Shown here: positions 23,683 through 32,216 of the stretch, piece by piece
Position numbering within the stretch: the stretch's first letter is position 1
How the letters are laid out: each line of letters starts with the position of its first letter
Assembly: GCA_963840235.1 (NCBI GenBank)
Contig: CAWIYC010000002.1
Coordinates: 186,001 to 250,000 of the forward strand
From: JBBRHQ01 sp963840235
Lineage (GTDB): Bacteria > Actinomycetota > Thermoleophilia > Solirubrobacterales > 70-9
Direction of reading: 5' to 3'
DNA: 64,000 nucleotides
Made by a program: the position numbers and the translations under genes
Notes under the pieces: generated by a model
What the model saw: only the letters and a program-made list of their open reading frames with translations
Database searches by the model: none
What the model was told of the DNA's origin: nothing

Positions 23683-25150
23683 GCGCGCGAGCATGCGCGA
23701 GGGCCCCCTCGCCGACCTCTTCCGCTCGACGGCCGACGACGTTCCCGAGGATCCGCCAGAGGCTCCGCAGCCCGGCGAGCGTCAGGCCGAGGCCGCGCAG
23801 GACGCTCCGGTGGAGCAGTCCGCAGGGGACGCGGCCGGCGCGGACGCCCCCGTCCGGGCGCCCAGGGACGACGCCTACGCAGCGCGCTTCGGCCGTCAGG
23901 ATCCGGTCGAGCGCACCGAGCCCCGGGCCGCGCCGGAGCCGGCCCCGGTCGAGCCCGCCGGCGCCCCCGAGGCGAGCAGCGTTCCCGAGCCCCGGGAGCG
24001 GGTCAAGCGCGTCTTCGACGAGCGCCCGGGCGAGGTCATGGAGGTTCCCCGCTACGGTCGTGACGAGCCCGCATACGCTCCCAAGGGGGGCGAGCCCCAC
24101 ACGCCAAAGATCCGCGTCATCGGGGTCGGCGGCGCCGGCGTCAACGCCGTCAACAGGATGGTCGAGGCGCAGATCCCCGGGGTCGAGTTCATGGCGATCA
24201 ACACCGACCTCCAGTCGCTGCAACTGTGCATCGCCGACGTCACCGTCCACATCGGCTCCGAGCAGACCCGCGGTCTCGGCGCCGGCGCCGACCCCGATCT
24301 CGGCTACAAGTCCGCCTTCGAGGAGCAGGACAAGATCAAGCGTCTGCTCAAGGGCTCCGACATGGTCTTCATCGCCGCCGGGGCGGGCGGCGGGACCGGA
24401 ACCGGCGCCGCGCCCGTGGTCGCAAGGCTCGCCCGCGAGGTCGGGGCGCTGACCGTCGGCATCGTGACCAAGCCGTTCAGCTTCGAGGGCAGCCGCCGGG
24501 GCAACCAGGCGGGCAAGGGCATCGATGCCCTCGCCGCCGAGGTCGACACCCTGATCGTCGTCCCCAACGACCGCCTGCTCGACGTCCTCGACCAGCAGAC
24601 CTCGATGGTGGAGGCCTTCCAGGTCGCGGACGACGTGCTGCGCCAGGGAGTCCAGGGCATCTCCGACCTGGTCACCCTGCCGGCGCTGATAAACCTCGAC
24701 TTCGCCGACGTCCGCACGATCATGTCCGAGGCCGGGCAGGCGCTGCTCGGCATCGGCATGGGCACCGGCGAGGAGCGGGCGACTGTGGCGGCGGAGAAGG
24801 CGATCTCCTCGCCCCTGCTGGAGACTTCAATGGAAGGCGCGCGCTCGATCCTGCTCTCGATAACAGGGGGCCCCGAACTCTCGCTGGTCGAGGTGAGCGA
24901 GGCCGCCAAGGTCGTCGGCGAGGCCGCTCACGCTGACGCCAACATCATCTTCGGCGCCAACGTCGACGAGGACCTCGGAGATCAGGTCTGGGTCACCGTC
25001 GTCGCCACCCGCTTCGACGGCCACGCCGCGCCCCCCAGGCGCAGCGCCGAGCCGACCATCCGGCGCACCAAGGACGCCGACCGTGGCGGCAGGGGCGAGC
25101 GGCCGCCCGGGCTCGGGGGCGTCGACGTTCCAGAGTTCCTCCCCGGGTAG
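23666..25150 (+). CDS. ftsZ: FtsZ-family tubulin-like GTPase with about 145-residue N-terminal extension
   Basis: From about residue 147 the protein follows FtsZ closely: I-R-V-I-G-V-G-G-A-G-V-N-A-V-N-R-M, the tubulin signature G-G-G-T-G-T-G near 240, the T7 synergy loop N-L-D-F-A-D near 343 and the full C-terminal GTPase-activating domain. The extreme C-terminus V-D-V-P-E-F-L-P-G resembles the conserved peptide that binds FtsA, SepF or ZipA. The N-terminal extension is basic at the start (M-A-R-R-R-K-R) and then acidic and Pro/Ala-rich. All catalytic motifs are intact, so polymerisation competence is expected. Whether this is the only FtsZ of the genome cannot be seen. No murein-cluster genes surround it. 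Confidence 0.9.
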   Translation: MARRRKRASMREGPLADLFRSTADDVPEDPPEAPQPGERQAEAAQDAPVEQSAGDAAGADAPVRAPRDDAYAARFGRQDPVERTEPRAAPEPAPVEPAGAPEASSVPEPRERVKRVFDERPGEVMEVPRYGRDEPAYAPKGGEPHTPKIRVIGVGGAGVNAVNRMVEAQIPGVEFMAINTDLQSLQLCIADVTVHIGSEQTRGLGAGADPDLGYKSAFEEQDKIKRLLKGSDMVFIAAGAGGGTGTGAAPVVARLAREVGALTVGIVTKPFSFEGSRRGNQAGKGIDALAAEVDTLIVVPNDRLLDVLDQQTSMVEAFQVADDVLRQGVQGISDLVTLPALINLDFADVRTIMSEAGQALLGIGMGTGEERATVAAEKAISSPLLETSMEGARSILLSITGGPELSLVEVSEAAKVVGEAAHADANIIFGANVDEDLGDQVWVTVVATRFDGHAAPPRRSAEPTIRRTKDADRGGRGERPPGLGGVDVPEFLPG

Positions 25151-25166
25151 CCGCGGGAGGGCATAG

Positions 25167-26702
25167 ATGAAGGGCGTCGTCGCCGCCGGCCATCCGCTGA
25201 CCGCGGAGGCGGGAGCCGGGATCCTTCGCGAGGGCGGGAACGCCGTCGACGCCGCGGTCGCCGCGGCGCTGGCCTCCTTTGCAGTCGAGAGCCCTCTCAC
25301 CGGGCTCGGGGCGGGCGGCTTCATGATCGTCCACGAGGGCGAGGAGACCGTGCTGATCGACTTCTTCGTCGAGGCCCCAGGGCGCGAGGGGTCCGATCGC
25401 GGCGAGGAGCTGGTCCCGATCGACGTCCACTTCGACGAGTCGACGACCCAGGTGTTCCATGTCGGCGCAGCCTCCTGCGGCGTGCCCGGTACGGCTGCCG
25501 GCCTGGCGGCGGCGCTCGAGCGCTTCGGGACGATGCCGATGGAGGCCCTGATCGGCCCCGCCGTCCGCCACGCCCGCGACGGCGCCCCGCTCAACCGCCA
25601 GCAGGCCTACGTGCTCAGGATCCTCGAGCCGATCTACACCCGGCTGCCCGAATGCCGGGCGATCTACGCGCCCGGGGGAAGCATCCTCTCCGAGGGGGAG
25701 CCGTTCCGCTTCCCCGATCTGGCGACCGGGCTCGAGGTGCTCGCAGCGGAGGGTCCGGGGCCCTTCTACGAAGGCGAGTTGGGCCGGGCGGTCGCCGACT
25801 TCGTCAGCGATCGCGGGGGCATCGTCTCACGCTCCGACATGGCCGCCTACCGGCCGATCGTGCGCCCCCCGGTCAGCGCTTCCTACCGCGGCTGCCGCAT
25901 CCTCACCAACCCGCCGCCGTCGTCGGGCGGGATTCTGATCGCCTACGCCCTCGAGCTGCTCGAGCGGGGCGGGGAGGAAGGGATCGAGGCGATGGTGGCG
26001 GTGATGCGGGCGGCCAACGAGGCCCGGGGGGAGCAGTTCAGCCAGGGCCTCTACCGCGAGGGCTTCACCGACGAGTTCCTGGACTCGGAGCGCCTCGACG
26101 CCGCCGCCCCCCGGATCGGGCCCGGATCCGGGCAGGAAGGTGGCGGCCGCTTCGGCTCGACCACTCACCTGGTCGTGATCGACGAGGGGGGCGTCTGCGC
26201 CAGCGTCACCTGCTCCAATGGGACCGGGTCGGGGCTGGTCGTCCCGGGGACCGGCGTCCACGTCAACAACATGCTCGGCGAGGAGGACCTCAACCCGCAC
26301 GGCTTCCATCACACGCCGGCCGGCCGTCGGATGACCTCGATGATGGCGCCGACCGTCGTCCTTCGCGACGGCGAGGTGGTTGCGGGCCTGGGCAGCGCCG
26401 GCTCGAACAGGATCCGCTCGGCCGTGCTGCAGACGGTGGTGCGACTGTTGGCCGACGGCATGGGCCCCTCAGACGCGGTTGCGGCGCCGCGCGTCCACTA
26501 CGAGGAGGGGCGCCTTCAAGCCGAGCCGGGCGTGGACGAGGTGGGCCTGCGCGGGGTCGAGGCCGCGGGCGTCCCGGTGATCCGCTGGCGCCAGCGCAAC
26601 CTCTTCTTCGGGGGGGTCCAGGCGGTCACCCGGGACCCCGCGACCGGAGAGCTCTCCGGGGGCGGCGATCCCCGGCGCGGCGGCGCCGTGGCGACCGCCT
26701 GA
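25167..26702 (+). CDS. ggt: Gamma-glutamyltranspeptidase
   Basis: This N-terminal-nucleophile hydrolase cleaves gamma-glutamyl bonds of glutathione-like compounds and matures by self-cleavage. The 511 residues begin V-V-A-A-G-H-P-L-T-A-E-A-G, as in the family, with G-G-N-A-V-D-A-A-V-A-A near 30. The autoprocessing site is G-S-T-T-H-L-V-V-I-D; Thr332 would become the catalytic N-terminal residue. N-N-M-L-G-E and the G-S-A-G-S-N-R-I-R segment are also present. No signal peptide is visible, so this form may be cytoplasmic. It lies 16 nt after the FtsZ-family gene and probably shares its transcript. Confidence 0.93.
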   Translation: MKGVVAAGHPLTAEAGAGILREGGNAVDAAVAAALASFAVESPLTGLGAGGFMIVHEGEETVLIDFFVEAPGREGSDRGEELVPIDVHFDESTTQVFHVGAASCGVPGTAAGLAAALERFGTMPMEALIGPAVRHARDGAPLNRQQAYVLRILEPIYTRLPECRAIYAPGGSILSEGEPFRFPDLATGLEVLAAEGPGPFYEGELGRAVADFVSDRGGIVSRSDMAAYRPIVRPPVSASYRGCRILTNPPPSSGGILIAYALELLERGGEEGIEAMVAVMRAANEARGEQFSQGLYREGFTDEFLDSERLDAAAPRIGPGSGQEGGGRFGSTTHLVVIDEGGVCASVTCSNGTGSGLVVPGTGVHVNNMLGEEDLNPHGFHHTPAGRRMTSMMAPTVVLRDGEVVAGLGSAGSNRIRSAVLQTVVRLLADGMGPSDAVAAPRVHYEEGRLQAEPGVDEVGLRGVEAAGVPVIRWRQRNLFFGGVQAVTRDPATGELSGGGDPRRGGAVATA

Positions 26703-26708
26703 TCCCGC

Positions 26709-27329
26709 TCAGGGGCCGGTCCGGACCTTGCCGTTCGACTGCGCCCGCTCGGCAACCTCCTGGGCGCGCCCGAGGGTTTCGAGGAGGGCGGCGAACACCT
26801 CCGCCAGCAGCGCCATCCGCTCCTCCTCGTCCCGCATCTCCAGCAGCTCCTGCTTGGTTTCCGCCGGCAGCTCGACCCTTGCCGCCAGCCCGTAGGCGCT
26901 CTCCGAGGCGATCTCGGCCTCCTCCGGGCGCTCGCCCGAGGCCCTCTCGGCGAGATCGAGGAAGCCGGCACGTGCGGCGCTCGCGCTCTCCGTCTCCTCC
27001 GCACCTGGCTCGGCCTCCCCGATCATCTCCACTTCGGCCGCCGGCTGATCGGGGTCGCCGGAACGGTCGAGGACCCGGAACGGGCGCTCGCCTGCGACGA
27101 CGATGTTCAGCCGGCCGTCCTCGAAGCGCTCCAGCACCTCCGCAACCACCGCGGTGCAGCCGATCGCGCGGGCGCCGCCGTCGTCGCGCAGTACGACGCC
27201 GAAGGGCTCGCCGGTGGAAATCCCGGCGCCGATCATCCGCTTGTAGCGCTCCTCGAAGATGTGAAGGGGAACCCGCTCGCCCGGGAGCAGAGCAAGCGGC
27301 AACTCGAAGATCGGAAGCTGTTGCGGCAC
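26709..27329 (-). CDS. LON N-terminal substrate-binding domain protein
   Basis: A stand-alone LON-substrate-binding (PUA-like) domain protein of about 206 residues. It opens P-Q-Q-L-P-I-F-E-L-P-L-A-L-L-P-G-E-R-V-P-L-H-I-F-E-E-R-Y, the hallmark of this family, and ends in a Glu-rich helical tail. The AAA and protease domains of Lon are absent. The GTG at 27329 is chosen because it precedes the conserved motif and has a TAGACT hexamer 7 nt upstream. A frame extending to 27485 would overlap the divergent cyclase start. Function in this group is not established; it may present substrates to a separate protease. Confidence 0.85.
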   Translation of the reverse strand: MPQQLPIFELPLALLPGERVPLHIFEERYKRMIGAGISTGEPFGVVLRDDGGARAIGCTAVVAEVLERFEDGRLNIVVAGERPFRVLDRSGDPDQPAAEVEMIGEAEPGAEETESASAARAGFLDLAERASGERPEEAEIASESAYGLAARVELPAETKQELLEMRDEEERMALLAEVFAALLETLGRAQEVAERAQSNGKVRTGP

Positions 27330-27336
27330 TCCAGGA

Positions 27337-27342
27337 AGTCTA
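27337..27342 (-). promoter_or_regulatory. -10-like TAGACT before the LON-domain gene
   Basis: On the minus strand TAGACT ends 7 nt before the GTG start. This matches the spacing seen at several other genes here and implies a leaderless message. No clear -35 is seen. Confidence 0.45.
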
Positions 27343-27384
27343 GGTGGCCGCGTCCGCCCGCCCGGCAGGGAAGAATGGCCCCCG

Positions 27385-28533
27385 ATGAAGGGGAGCTCCG
27401 GCATCGACTTCGAGGCGGAGGGCCTGCTCGACGGACTCGAGGGGAGCCCCCGCGAGGCCCGCCTCGGTCTGCTGAGGGAGCTCACCGCCGATGGCGTCGG
27501 GTTGGAGGAGCTGAAGGAGGCCGTGCAGCAGAACCGGCTCGCCCTGCTCCCGGTGGAGCGCGTGCTCTCCGGGGAGGGCCGCCACTACACGCCACGGGAG
27601 GTCTCCGAGCTCTCCGGCGTAGAGCTCGGCCTGCTCCAGGATCTGTTCCGGGCGATGGGGCTGCCGCGGGTGGATCCCGACGAAGCCGGGCTCGACGAGC
27701 ACGACCTCGAGTCGGCCAGAAGGCTACGCACCTTCCGCGAGGCCGGGATCGCCGACAGGGACATCATCGACATGTCGCGGGTGATGGGGATGGCGATGGC
27801 GAGCATCGCCGAGGGCACCAGGGAGATCCTCGGCCGGACCTTGATCCATCCGGGGGACGACGAACAGGCCCTGGCGCTGAGGTTCGCGATGTCGGCGCGG
27901 GTCCTCGGCCCCGAGGTTGCGAGCGTGATCCAGTACGTCCTCAACCGCCAGCTGCGCGACCAGATCCGCCGTGACGTGATGGCCGCGGGGGGCGGCTTCG
28001 GGCCGGAGTCGGGCGGAACCGAGATCTGCGTCTGCTTCGCTGACCTGGTCGGCTTCACCAAGCTCGGCGAGCGGCTTCCGGGGGAGGAGCTGGGGAGGGT
28101 GGCAGGGCGATTGGCCGAGCTCGCCTCGGAGGCGGCGGAGTCACCGGTGCGGCTGATCAAGCTGATCGGCGACGCGGCCATGCTGATCTCCCCCGACGCC
28201 ATCGCCCTGCTCGAGGCGGCGCTGAAGCTGGTTGCCTCAGGCGAGGCGGAGGGCGAGGGCTTCCCCCAGGTGCGGGTCGGGGTCGCCGCCGGGGAGGCGA
28301 TCGGCAGGGGCGGGGACTGGTACGGGCGGCCGGTCAACCTGGCCAGCCGGATCACCGACGTGGCCCGTCCGGGGTCGGTGCTGGCGAGCGAGTCGGCGAC
28401 CGAGATGGCCGGCGACGCCTTCATCTACTCCTTCGCCGGAGAGCGGCGGTTGAAGGGGGTCGATTCGAGGGTCAGGCTCTATCGGGTCAGGCAGCGCATC
28501 GAGGGGGAGGGAAGCCCGCGAGCGGCCAGATGA
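27385..28533 (+). CDS. Class III adenylate/guanylate cyclase with MerR-like N-terminal domain
   Basis: Residues of about 68-125 resemble a MerR-type winged helix (Y-T-P-R-E-V-S-E-L-S-G-V-E). A linker helix leads into the class III cyclase catalytic domain from about 213. Metal-binding Asp220 (F-A-D-L-V-G-F-T) and Asp263 (G-D-A-A-M) are in place, as are Lys259 before G-D and the transition-state pair Asn318/Arg322 (V-N-L-A-S-R-I). The enzyme should therefore be active. The layout recalls the soluble mycobacterial cyclases with N-terminal regulatory domains. No membrane segment is seen. The product (cAMP or cGMP) cannot be fixed from sequence alone. Confidence 0.9.
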   Translation: MKGSSGIDFEAEGLLDGLEGSPREARLGLLRELTADGVGLEELKEAVQQNRLALLPVERVLSGEGRHYTPREVSELSGVELGLLQDLFRAMGLPRVDPDEAGLDEHDLESARRLRTFREAGIADRDIIDMSRVMGMAMASIAEGTREILGRTLIHPGDDEQALALRFAMSARVLGPEVASVIQYVLNRQLRDQIRRDVMAAGGGFGPESGGTEICVCFADLVGFTKLGERLPGEELGRVAGRLAELASEAAESPVRLIKLIGDAAMLISPDAIALLEAALKLVASGEAEGEGFPQVRVGVAAGEAIGRGGDWYGRPVNLASRITDVARPGSVLASESATEMAGDAFIYSFAGERRLKGVDSRVRLYRVRQRIEGEGSPRAAR

Positions 28534-28537
28534 TCTG

Positions 28538-28627
28538 GTGCCCGACCGCAGCTTCGTCATCCTCGCGGCGATCGCCTTCCCAGCGCTTGCCTTCAGGATG
28601 CTCGAGCGAGATCCTGCCACGGCGTGA
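28538..28627 (+). CDS. Possible 29-residue membrane peptide
   Basis: A GTG-started frame 4 nt after the cyclase stop encodes a peptide with one short hydrophobic helix (F-V-I-L-A-A-I-A-F-P-A-L-A-F) and a charged end (R-M-L-E-R-D). No ribosome site is obvious, so it may be chance. Confidence 0.25.
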   Translation: MPDRSFVILAAIAFPALAFRMLERDPATA

Positions 28628-28657
28628 TCCGGCCGCCCGGGCTGTCACGAATCACAC

Positions 28658-28694
28658 CCAGGCGGGACTTAGGTCACCAGGCGGGACTTAGGTC
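28658..28694 (+). promoter_or_regulatory. Tandem DosR-like boxes upstream of the DipZ-type gene
   Basis: CCAGGCGGGACTTAGGTC occurs twice (28658-28675 and 28677-28694, period 19). Each contains GGGACTTAGGTC, close to the core of the mycobacterial DosR/DevR box TTSGGGACTWWAGTCCCSAA. By my count 15 and 13 of 20 positions match. The second copy ends 37 nt before the GTG start at 28732. NarL/DosR-type control is inferred. Confidence 0.45.
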
Positions 28695-28731
28695 GGGTTG
28701 ACCACCCGCTGGGAAGCTGGGACGGGACCAA

Positions 28732-30453
28732 GTGCTCCTGCTGACGCTATTCGCCCTGATCGCGGGCGCGGCCACCGCGCTCTCTCCCTGCGTGCTGCCG
28801 GTCCTGCCGGCGGTGCTTGCGGCGGGGACGACCGGGGGCCGCCGCCGCCCGATCGGCGTCGTCGCCGGGCTTACCCTCTCGTTCACCTTCGCCGCGGTGG
28901 CCCTGGTCTACGTGATCGACGCCCTCGGCCTGCCGGAGGACATCACCCGCACGATCGCGATCGTCGTCCTGATCTCGTTCGGCCTGATCCTGCTGGTCCC
29001 GCCGCTCGCCGACCGGGTCGAGGCCTTCGCCAGCCGCCTCACCGGAGGACCGCGGGCAAAGCACGGGGACGGCTTCTGGTCGGGAGTGCTTCTGGGCGCC
29101 AGCCTCGGCCTCGTCTACGCGCCCTGCGCCGGCCCGATCCTGGCCGGCGTCATCACCGTCTCCGCGTCGCAGGATCTGACCGCCGGAAAGCTGGCGATCG
29201 CCCTCGCCTACGGCCTCGGGACCGGCGCGGTCCTCTACGCGATCCTGCTCGGCGGCAGGAGGCTGACCGAGCGCCTTGCGCCCGTCCGCGGCAAGGTCAA
29301 CATGGCAATGGGCGCGGTGATGATCGCGGTTGCCCTGATGCTGGCGACGAACCTCGACATCCGCTTCGAGACGTTCCTCGCCCGCAACGCCCCCTCGGCC
29401 CTCGTCAACCCCACTCGCGGGGTCGAGGAAAGCTCCGCGATCGCCGACGACCTCGACTCCCTCCGGGGCGCCGGGCGGCCCGGCCCGGTGCAGGCCGGGG
29501 GCCGCAAGACTGGGGAGGGCGGGCCGCTGCCAATCCTCGGTCGCGCCCCGGACTTCACCGATCCCGGCGACTGGTTCAACTCGCGACCGCTGTCGATCGC
29601 CGGCCTTCGCGGAAGGGTTGTGCTGATCGACTTCTGGACCTATACCTGCATCAACTGCCTCCGCACCCTGCCCCACGTCGAAGCCTGGTACGAGAAGTAC
29701 CGCAGGGACGGCCTCGTGGTCGTCGGCGTCCACACTCCTGAGTTCCCCTTCGAGCGAATCTCCTCGAACGTCGACGAGGCGATCGGCGCCAATGGCCTTA
29801 CCTATCCGGTGGTCCAGGACAACGACTACGGGACCTGGAACGCCTTCGGCAACCAATATTGGCCGGCGAAGTACCTGATCGACGCCGCCGGCAACGTCCG
29901 CTACGTCCATTTCGGCGAGGGCGATTACGGCGTCACCGAGCGGGCGATCCGCTTCCTGCTGGCCGAGCGCGGGGCGGTGCGGCTGGGCGCCGAGACCCGG
30001 GTCCGCGCCCAGGTGCCGTCGAAGGCTCTGCTGACCCCCGAGAGCTACCTCGGCCTCGCCCGGGCCGAGCGCTTCGCCGAGCCCCCTCTCCCCGGCACCC
30101 ACGGCTACAGCGCCCCGGCCCGGCTGGGCCCCGATCAACTCGCCTACGGCGGAACCTGGGCCCTCGCCCCGGAGGGGGCGACGGCGGAGGGGGGGTCGTC
30201 GCTCGATCTCGAATTCCGCGCCCGTCGGGTGTTCCTCGTGCTCGGCTCGCCGGGCCGGTCGCGACGTGCCCGGATCCTGCTCGACGGCAGGCCGGTTCCC
30301 GACCGGCTCGCCGGCAACGACGTCCACGGCGGGGTCCTCGAGGTCAACGGCCAGCGCCTCTACAGCCTGATCGACCTGCCCAGGGTCGGTCGCCACCGGC
30401 TCACCCTGCTCCTGGCCAATGGGATCTCCGCCTACGCCTTCACCTTCGGCTGA
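28732..30453 (+). CDS. dipZ: DipZ-like CcdA-thioredoxin membrane redox protein
   Basis: The N-terminal 210 residues form a CcdA-type six-helix membrane domain with its two redox cysteines in S-P-C-V-L-P and A-P-C-A-G-P. This part takes electrons from cytoplasmic thioredoxin across the membrane. A linker leads to a TlpA/thioredoxin domain with C306-I-N-C309 (F-W-T-Y-T-C-I-N-C-L-R). The last 170 residues are a beta-rich domain (L-A-Y-G-G-T-W-A-L; H-G-G-V-L-E-V-N-G-Q-R-L-Y) as in mycobacterial DipZ, where it resembles a carbohydrate-binding module. The 573-residue length fits. A role in extracytoplasmic disulfide reduction is supported by family and motifs. A tandem DosR-like site lies upstream. 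Confidence 0.92.
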   Translation: MLLLTLFALIAGAATALSPCVLPVLPAVLAAGTTGGRRRPIGVVAGLTLSFTFAAVALVYVIDALGLPEDITRTIAIVVLISFGLILLVPPLADRVEAFASRLTGGPRAKHGDGFWSGVLLGASLGLVYAPCAGPILAGVITVSASQDLTAGKLAIALAYGLGTGAVLYAILLGGRRLTERLAPVRGKVNMAMGAVMIAVALMLATNLDIRFETFLARNAPSALVNPTRGVEESSAIADDLDSLRGAGRPGPVQAGGRKTGEGGPLPILGRAPDFTDPGDWFNSRPLSIAGLRGRVVLIDFWTYTCINCLRTLPHVEAWYEKYRRDGLVVVGVHTPEFPFERISSNVDEAIGANGLTYPVVQDNDYGTWNAFGNQYWPAKYLIDAAGNVRYVHFGEGDYGVTERAIRFLLAERGAVRLGAETRVRAQVPSKALLTPESYLGLARAERFAEPPLPGTHGYSAPARLGPDQLAYGGTWALAPEGATAEGGSSLDLEFRARRVFLVLGSPGRSRRARILLDGRPVPDRLAGNDVHGGVLEVNGQRLYSLIDLPRVGRHRLTLLLANGISAYAFTFG

Positions 30454-30469
30454 CCACCGGCCTCGGGCC

Positions 30470-30506
30470 GAACTCAACATTTCGTGCCCATCGGAGGCGG
30501 AACCTG
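30470..30506 (+). repeat. Short interspersed repeat, copy 1, at a convergent gene end
   Basis: GAACTCAACATTTCGTGCCC and the following 17 nt resemble 50527-50488 on the opposite strand (about 30 of 38 positions by eye). This copy lies between the stops of dipZ and the convergent methyltransferase. It may act as a terminator-linked element. Confidence 0.45.
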
Positions 30507-30517
30507 CAGCTCGGCGG

Positions 30518-31435
30518 TCAGGGTGCCTTGCGGGCGGAGAGGACGAGGTTGTAGAAGAGCTGCGGAGGCAGGCGCGGCTCCAGCAGCGACTCGTCGAGGC
30601 GCTGAAGCGCCAGGTAGCTGCGGAAGGCGAAGCGGCGCCAGGCCATCGGCACCGTGTCGGATGCGGCGCTGGCCTCGACCGACCGCAGCCCCCAGCCCCA
30701 GACGTTCGCAAGCAGCTCCTCCCCCCGGACTCGGGGCGCCTCGAAGCCGGCCCCCTCCAGGGCCCCCCGCAGCTGAACGGGGGAGAAGGCATGCACGTCC
30801 ACCTCGCTCTCCAGCGAGTGGCCGTCTTGGTCCCCGGGCTCGGGGGGCGCCGCCGGATTCGCCCGGACCGCCGCCCGCCACGCCGGCGCCAGCAGTCGGC
30901 CCGCCCGCTTCGGAAGCGCCGCCAGGCGGTCGCCGTGGCGCGACGGTTCGCCGCAGAAGGCAACCGCCCCGCCCGGTCGCAGGACCCGCTGGAACTCCGA
31001 GAAGGCGCGGCCGAGGTCGGGGATGTGATGGAGCACCGCGTGCCCGAAGACGAGGTCGAAGCTCTGATCGGCGAACGGAAGCCTCTCGGCGTCGCTGACC
31101 TCGGTCGAGACCTCGAGGCCGAGCCCGGCGGCGTTGGCTTCGAGCGAGGCCAGCATCCCGGGAGAGATGTCGGTCGCGGTGGCGCTGCCGATCAGGCCCA
31201 GTTGAAGCAGGTTGAGGCAGAAGTAGCCGGTCCCGGCGCCGATCTCGAGGGCGTCGCCGAACGGCTCGGCGGGGAGGGCGCCGAGGGCCTTCTCCAGCTT
31301 TGCCCCGACCTGCGCCTGTCCGGTGGCGCCGAAGTCGATCCCCCACTTTGAGTCGTAGGTCTCTGCGGCGACGTCGTGGTAGACGGTGTTGACCTCGCGG
31401 ATGTGCTCGGCGCTGGTGCCGGGGGCAGCGGGCAT
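30518..31435 (-). CDS. SAM-dependent class I methyltransferase
   Basis: The protein has about 305 residues from ATG 31435. SAM motif I is A-L-E-I-G-A-G-T-G-Y-F near 62-72. It is followed by A-T-D-I-S-P-G-M-L, the post-I acidic residue in S-D-A-E-R-L-P-F and the motif D-L-V-F-G-H-A-V-L-H-H-I. A C-terminal extension of about 110 residues probably forms the acceptor site. The start codon overlaps that of the divergent methyltransferase at 31434: both ATGs lie in one CATG. The substrate is not indicated by sequence; the neighbouring polysaccharide cluster makes a sugar or glycolipid acceptor plausible. Confidence 0.82.
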   Translation of the reverse strand: MPAAPGTSAEHIREVNTVYHDVAAETYDSKWGIDFGATGQAQVGAKLEKALGALPAEPFGDALEIGAGTGYFCLNLLQLGLIGSATATDISPGMLASLEANAAGLGLEVSTEVSDAERLPFADQSFDLVFGHAVLHHIPDLGRAFSEFQRVLRPGGAVAFCGEPSRHGDRLAALPKRAGRLLAPAWRAAVRANPAAPPEPGDQDGHSLESEVDVHAFSPVQLRGALEGAGFEAPRVRGEELLANVWGWGLRSVEASAASDTVPMAWRRFAFRSYLALQRLDESLLEPRLPPQLFYNLVLSARKAP

Positions 31436-32216
31436 GGCGCGGAACGATACGGCTACGTTCCACGATCTGCCCGAATACCTGCAACAGAACCAGCCCCCCG
31501 GGGTCCCCCCGCTGGCTCTCACCGGCGAGCGCACCCTCCCGGATCTGCCCGAGGAGAACTACTGGTTCCGGCGCCATCTCGTCGTCTACGAGTGGCTGGC
31601 GCAGCGCTGCCGCGGCCTCCGCGTCGCCGACCTCGCCTGCGGCGAGGGCTACGGCTCCGACGTGCTGGGGCGGACCGCGGCCGAGGTGGTCGGGGTGGAC
31701 GCCAACCCGGAGGCCTTCGAGCATGCGCGGCTGCGCTACGGGCGCCCAGGCCTGCGTTTCGAGCGGATGCTCGTGGAACAGTTCGGCGAGCCGTGCGATG
31801 CGATCGTCTTCCTGCAGACGATCGAGCACGTCGAGCATCCCGACGATCTGCTGCGCCGCTTCGCCGGCCTGGCGCCGGTCTCCTACATATCGACGCCTAA
31901 TCGGCTCACCCTGGCCCCACCGGGCGCCGAGAAGTCCGAGAACCCCTGGCACATCCGTGAGTACACGATCTCCGAGTACCGCGAGCTGCTCGAGCCCCAC
32001 TTCTCCCGGGTTGAGGTGCTCGGCCTCTTCCACGCCCGCAAGCTTCGCCTCCACGAGCTAGCGATCCGGCTCGGCTGGGACCGCGTCCACCGCGCTCTGC
32101 GCGTTACCAAACCCGTCTATGACCGCTTCACGCCGGCGATCTCGTCCTCCGACTTCTCTCTTCGTCGCGAGGACCTCGACGGCGCCTTGGATTTTCTCGC
32201 GATCTGCACTGCATGA
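31434..32216 (+). CDS. SAM-dependent methyltransferase of the polymethylated-glucan-type cluster (Rv3030-like)
   Basis: The protein has about 260 residues. The N-terminal signature T-G-E-R-T-L-P-D-L-P-E-E-N-Y-W-F-R-R-H precedes SAM motif I, V-A-D-L-A-C-G-E-G-Y-G-S-D, and V-V-G-V-D-A-N-P-E. I recall the same opening from the M. tuberculosis Rv3030 group, a putative sugar O-methyltransferase next to Rv3031 and Rv3032. The next two genes here are a GH57 branching enzyme and a GT4 glucosyltransferase in the same order. Its stop overlaps the first possible start of the GH57 gene (ATGA). An upstream ATG at 31386 is possible but would overlap the divergent gene more. Confidence 0.85.
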   Translation: MARNDTATFHDLPEYLQQNQPPGVPPLALTGERTLPDLPEENYWFRRHLVVYEWLAQRCRGLRVADLACGEGYGSDVLGRTAAEVVGVDANPEAFEHARLRYGRPGLRFERMLVEQFGEPCDAIVFLQTIEHVEHPDDLLRRFAGLAPVSYISTPNRLTLAPPGAEKSENPWHIREYTISEYRELLEPHFSRVEVLGLFHARKLRLHELAIRLGWDRVHRALRVTKPVYDRFTPAISSSDFSLRREDLDGALDFLAICTA

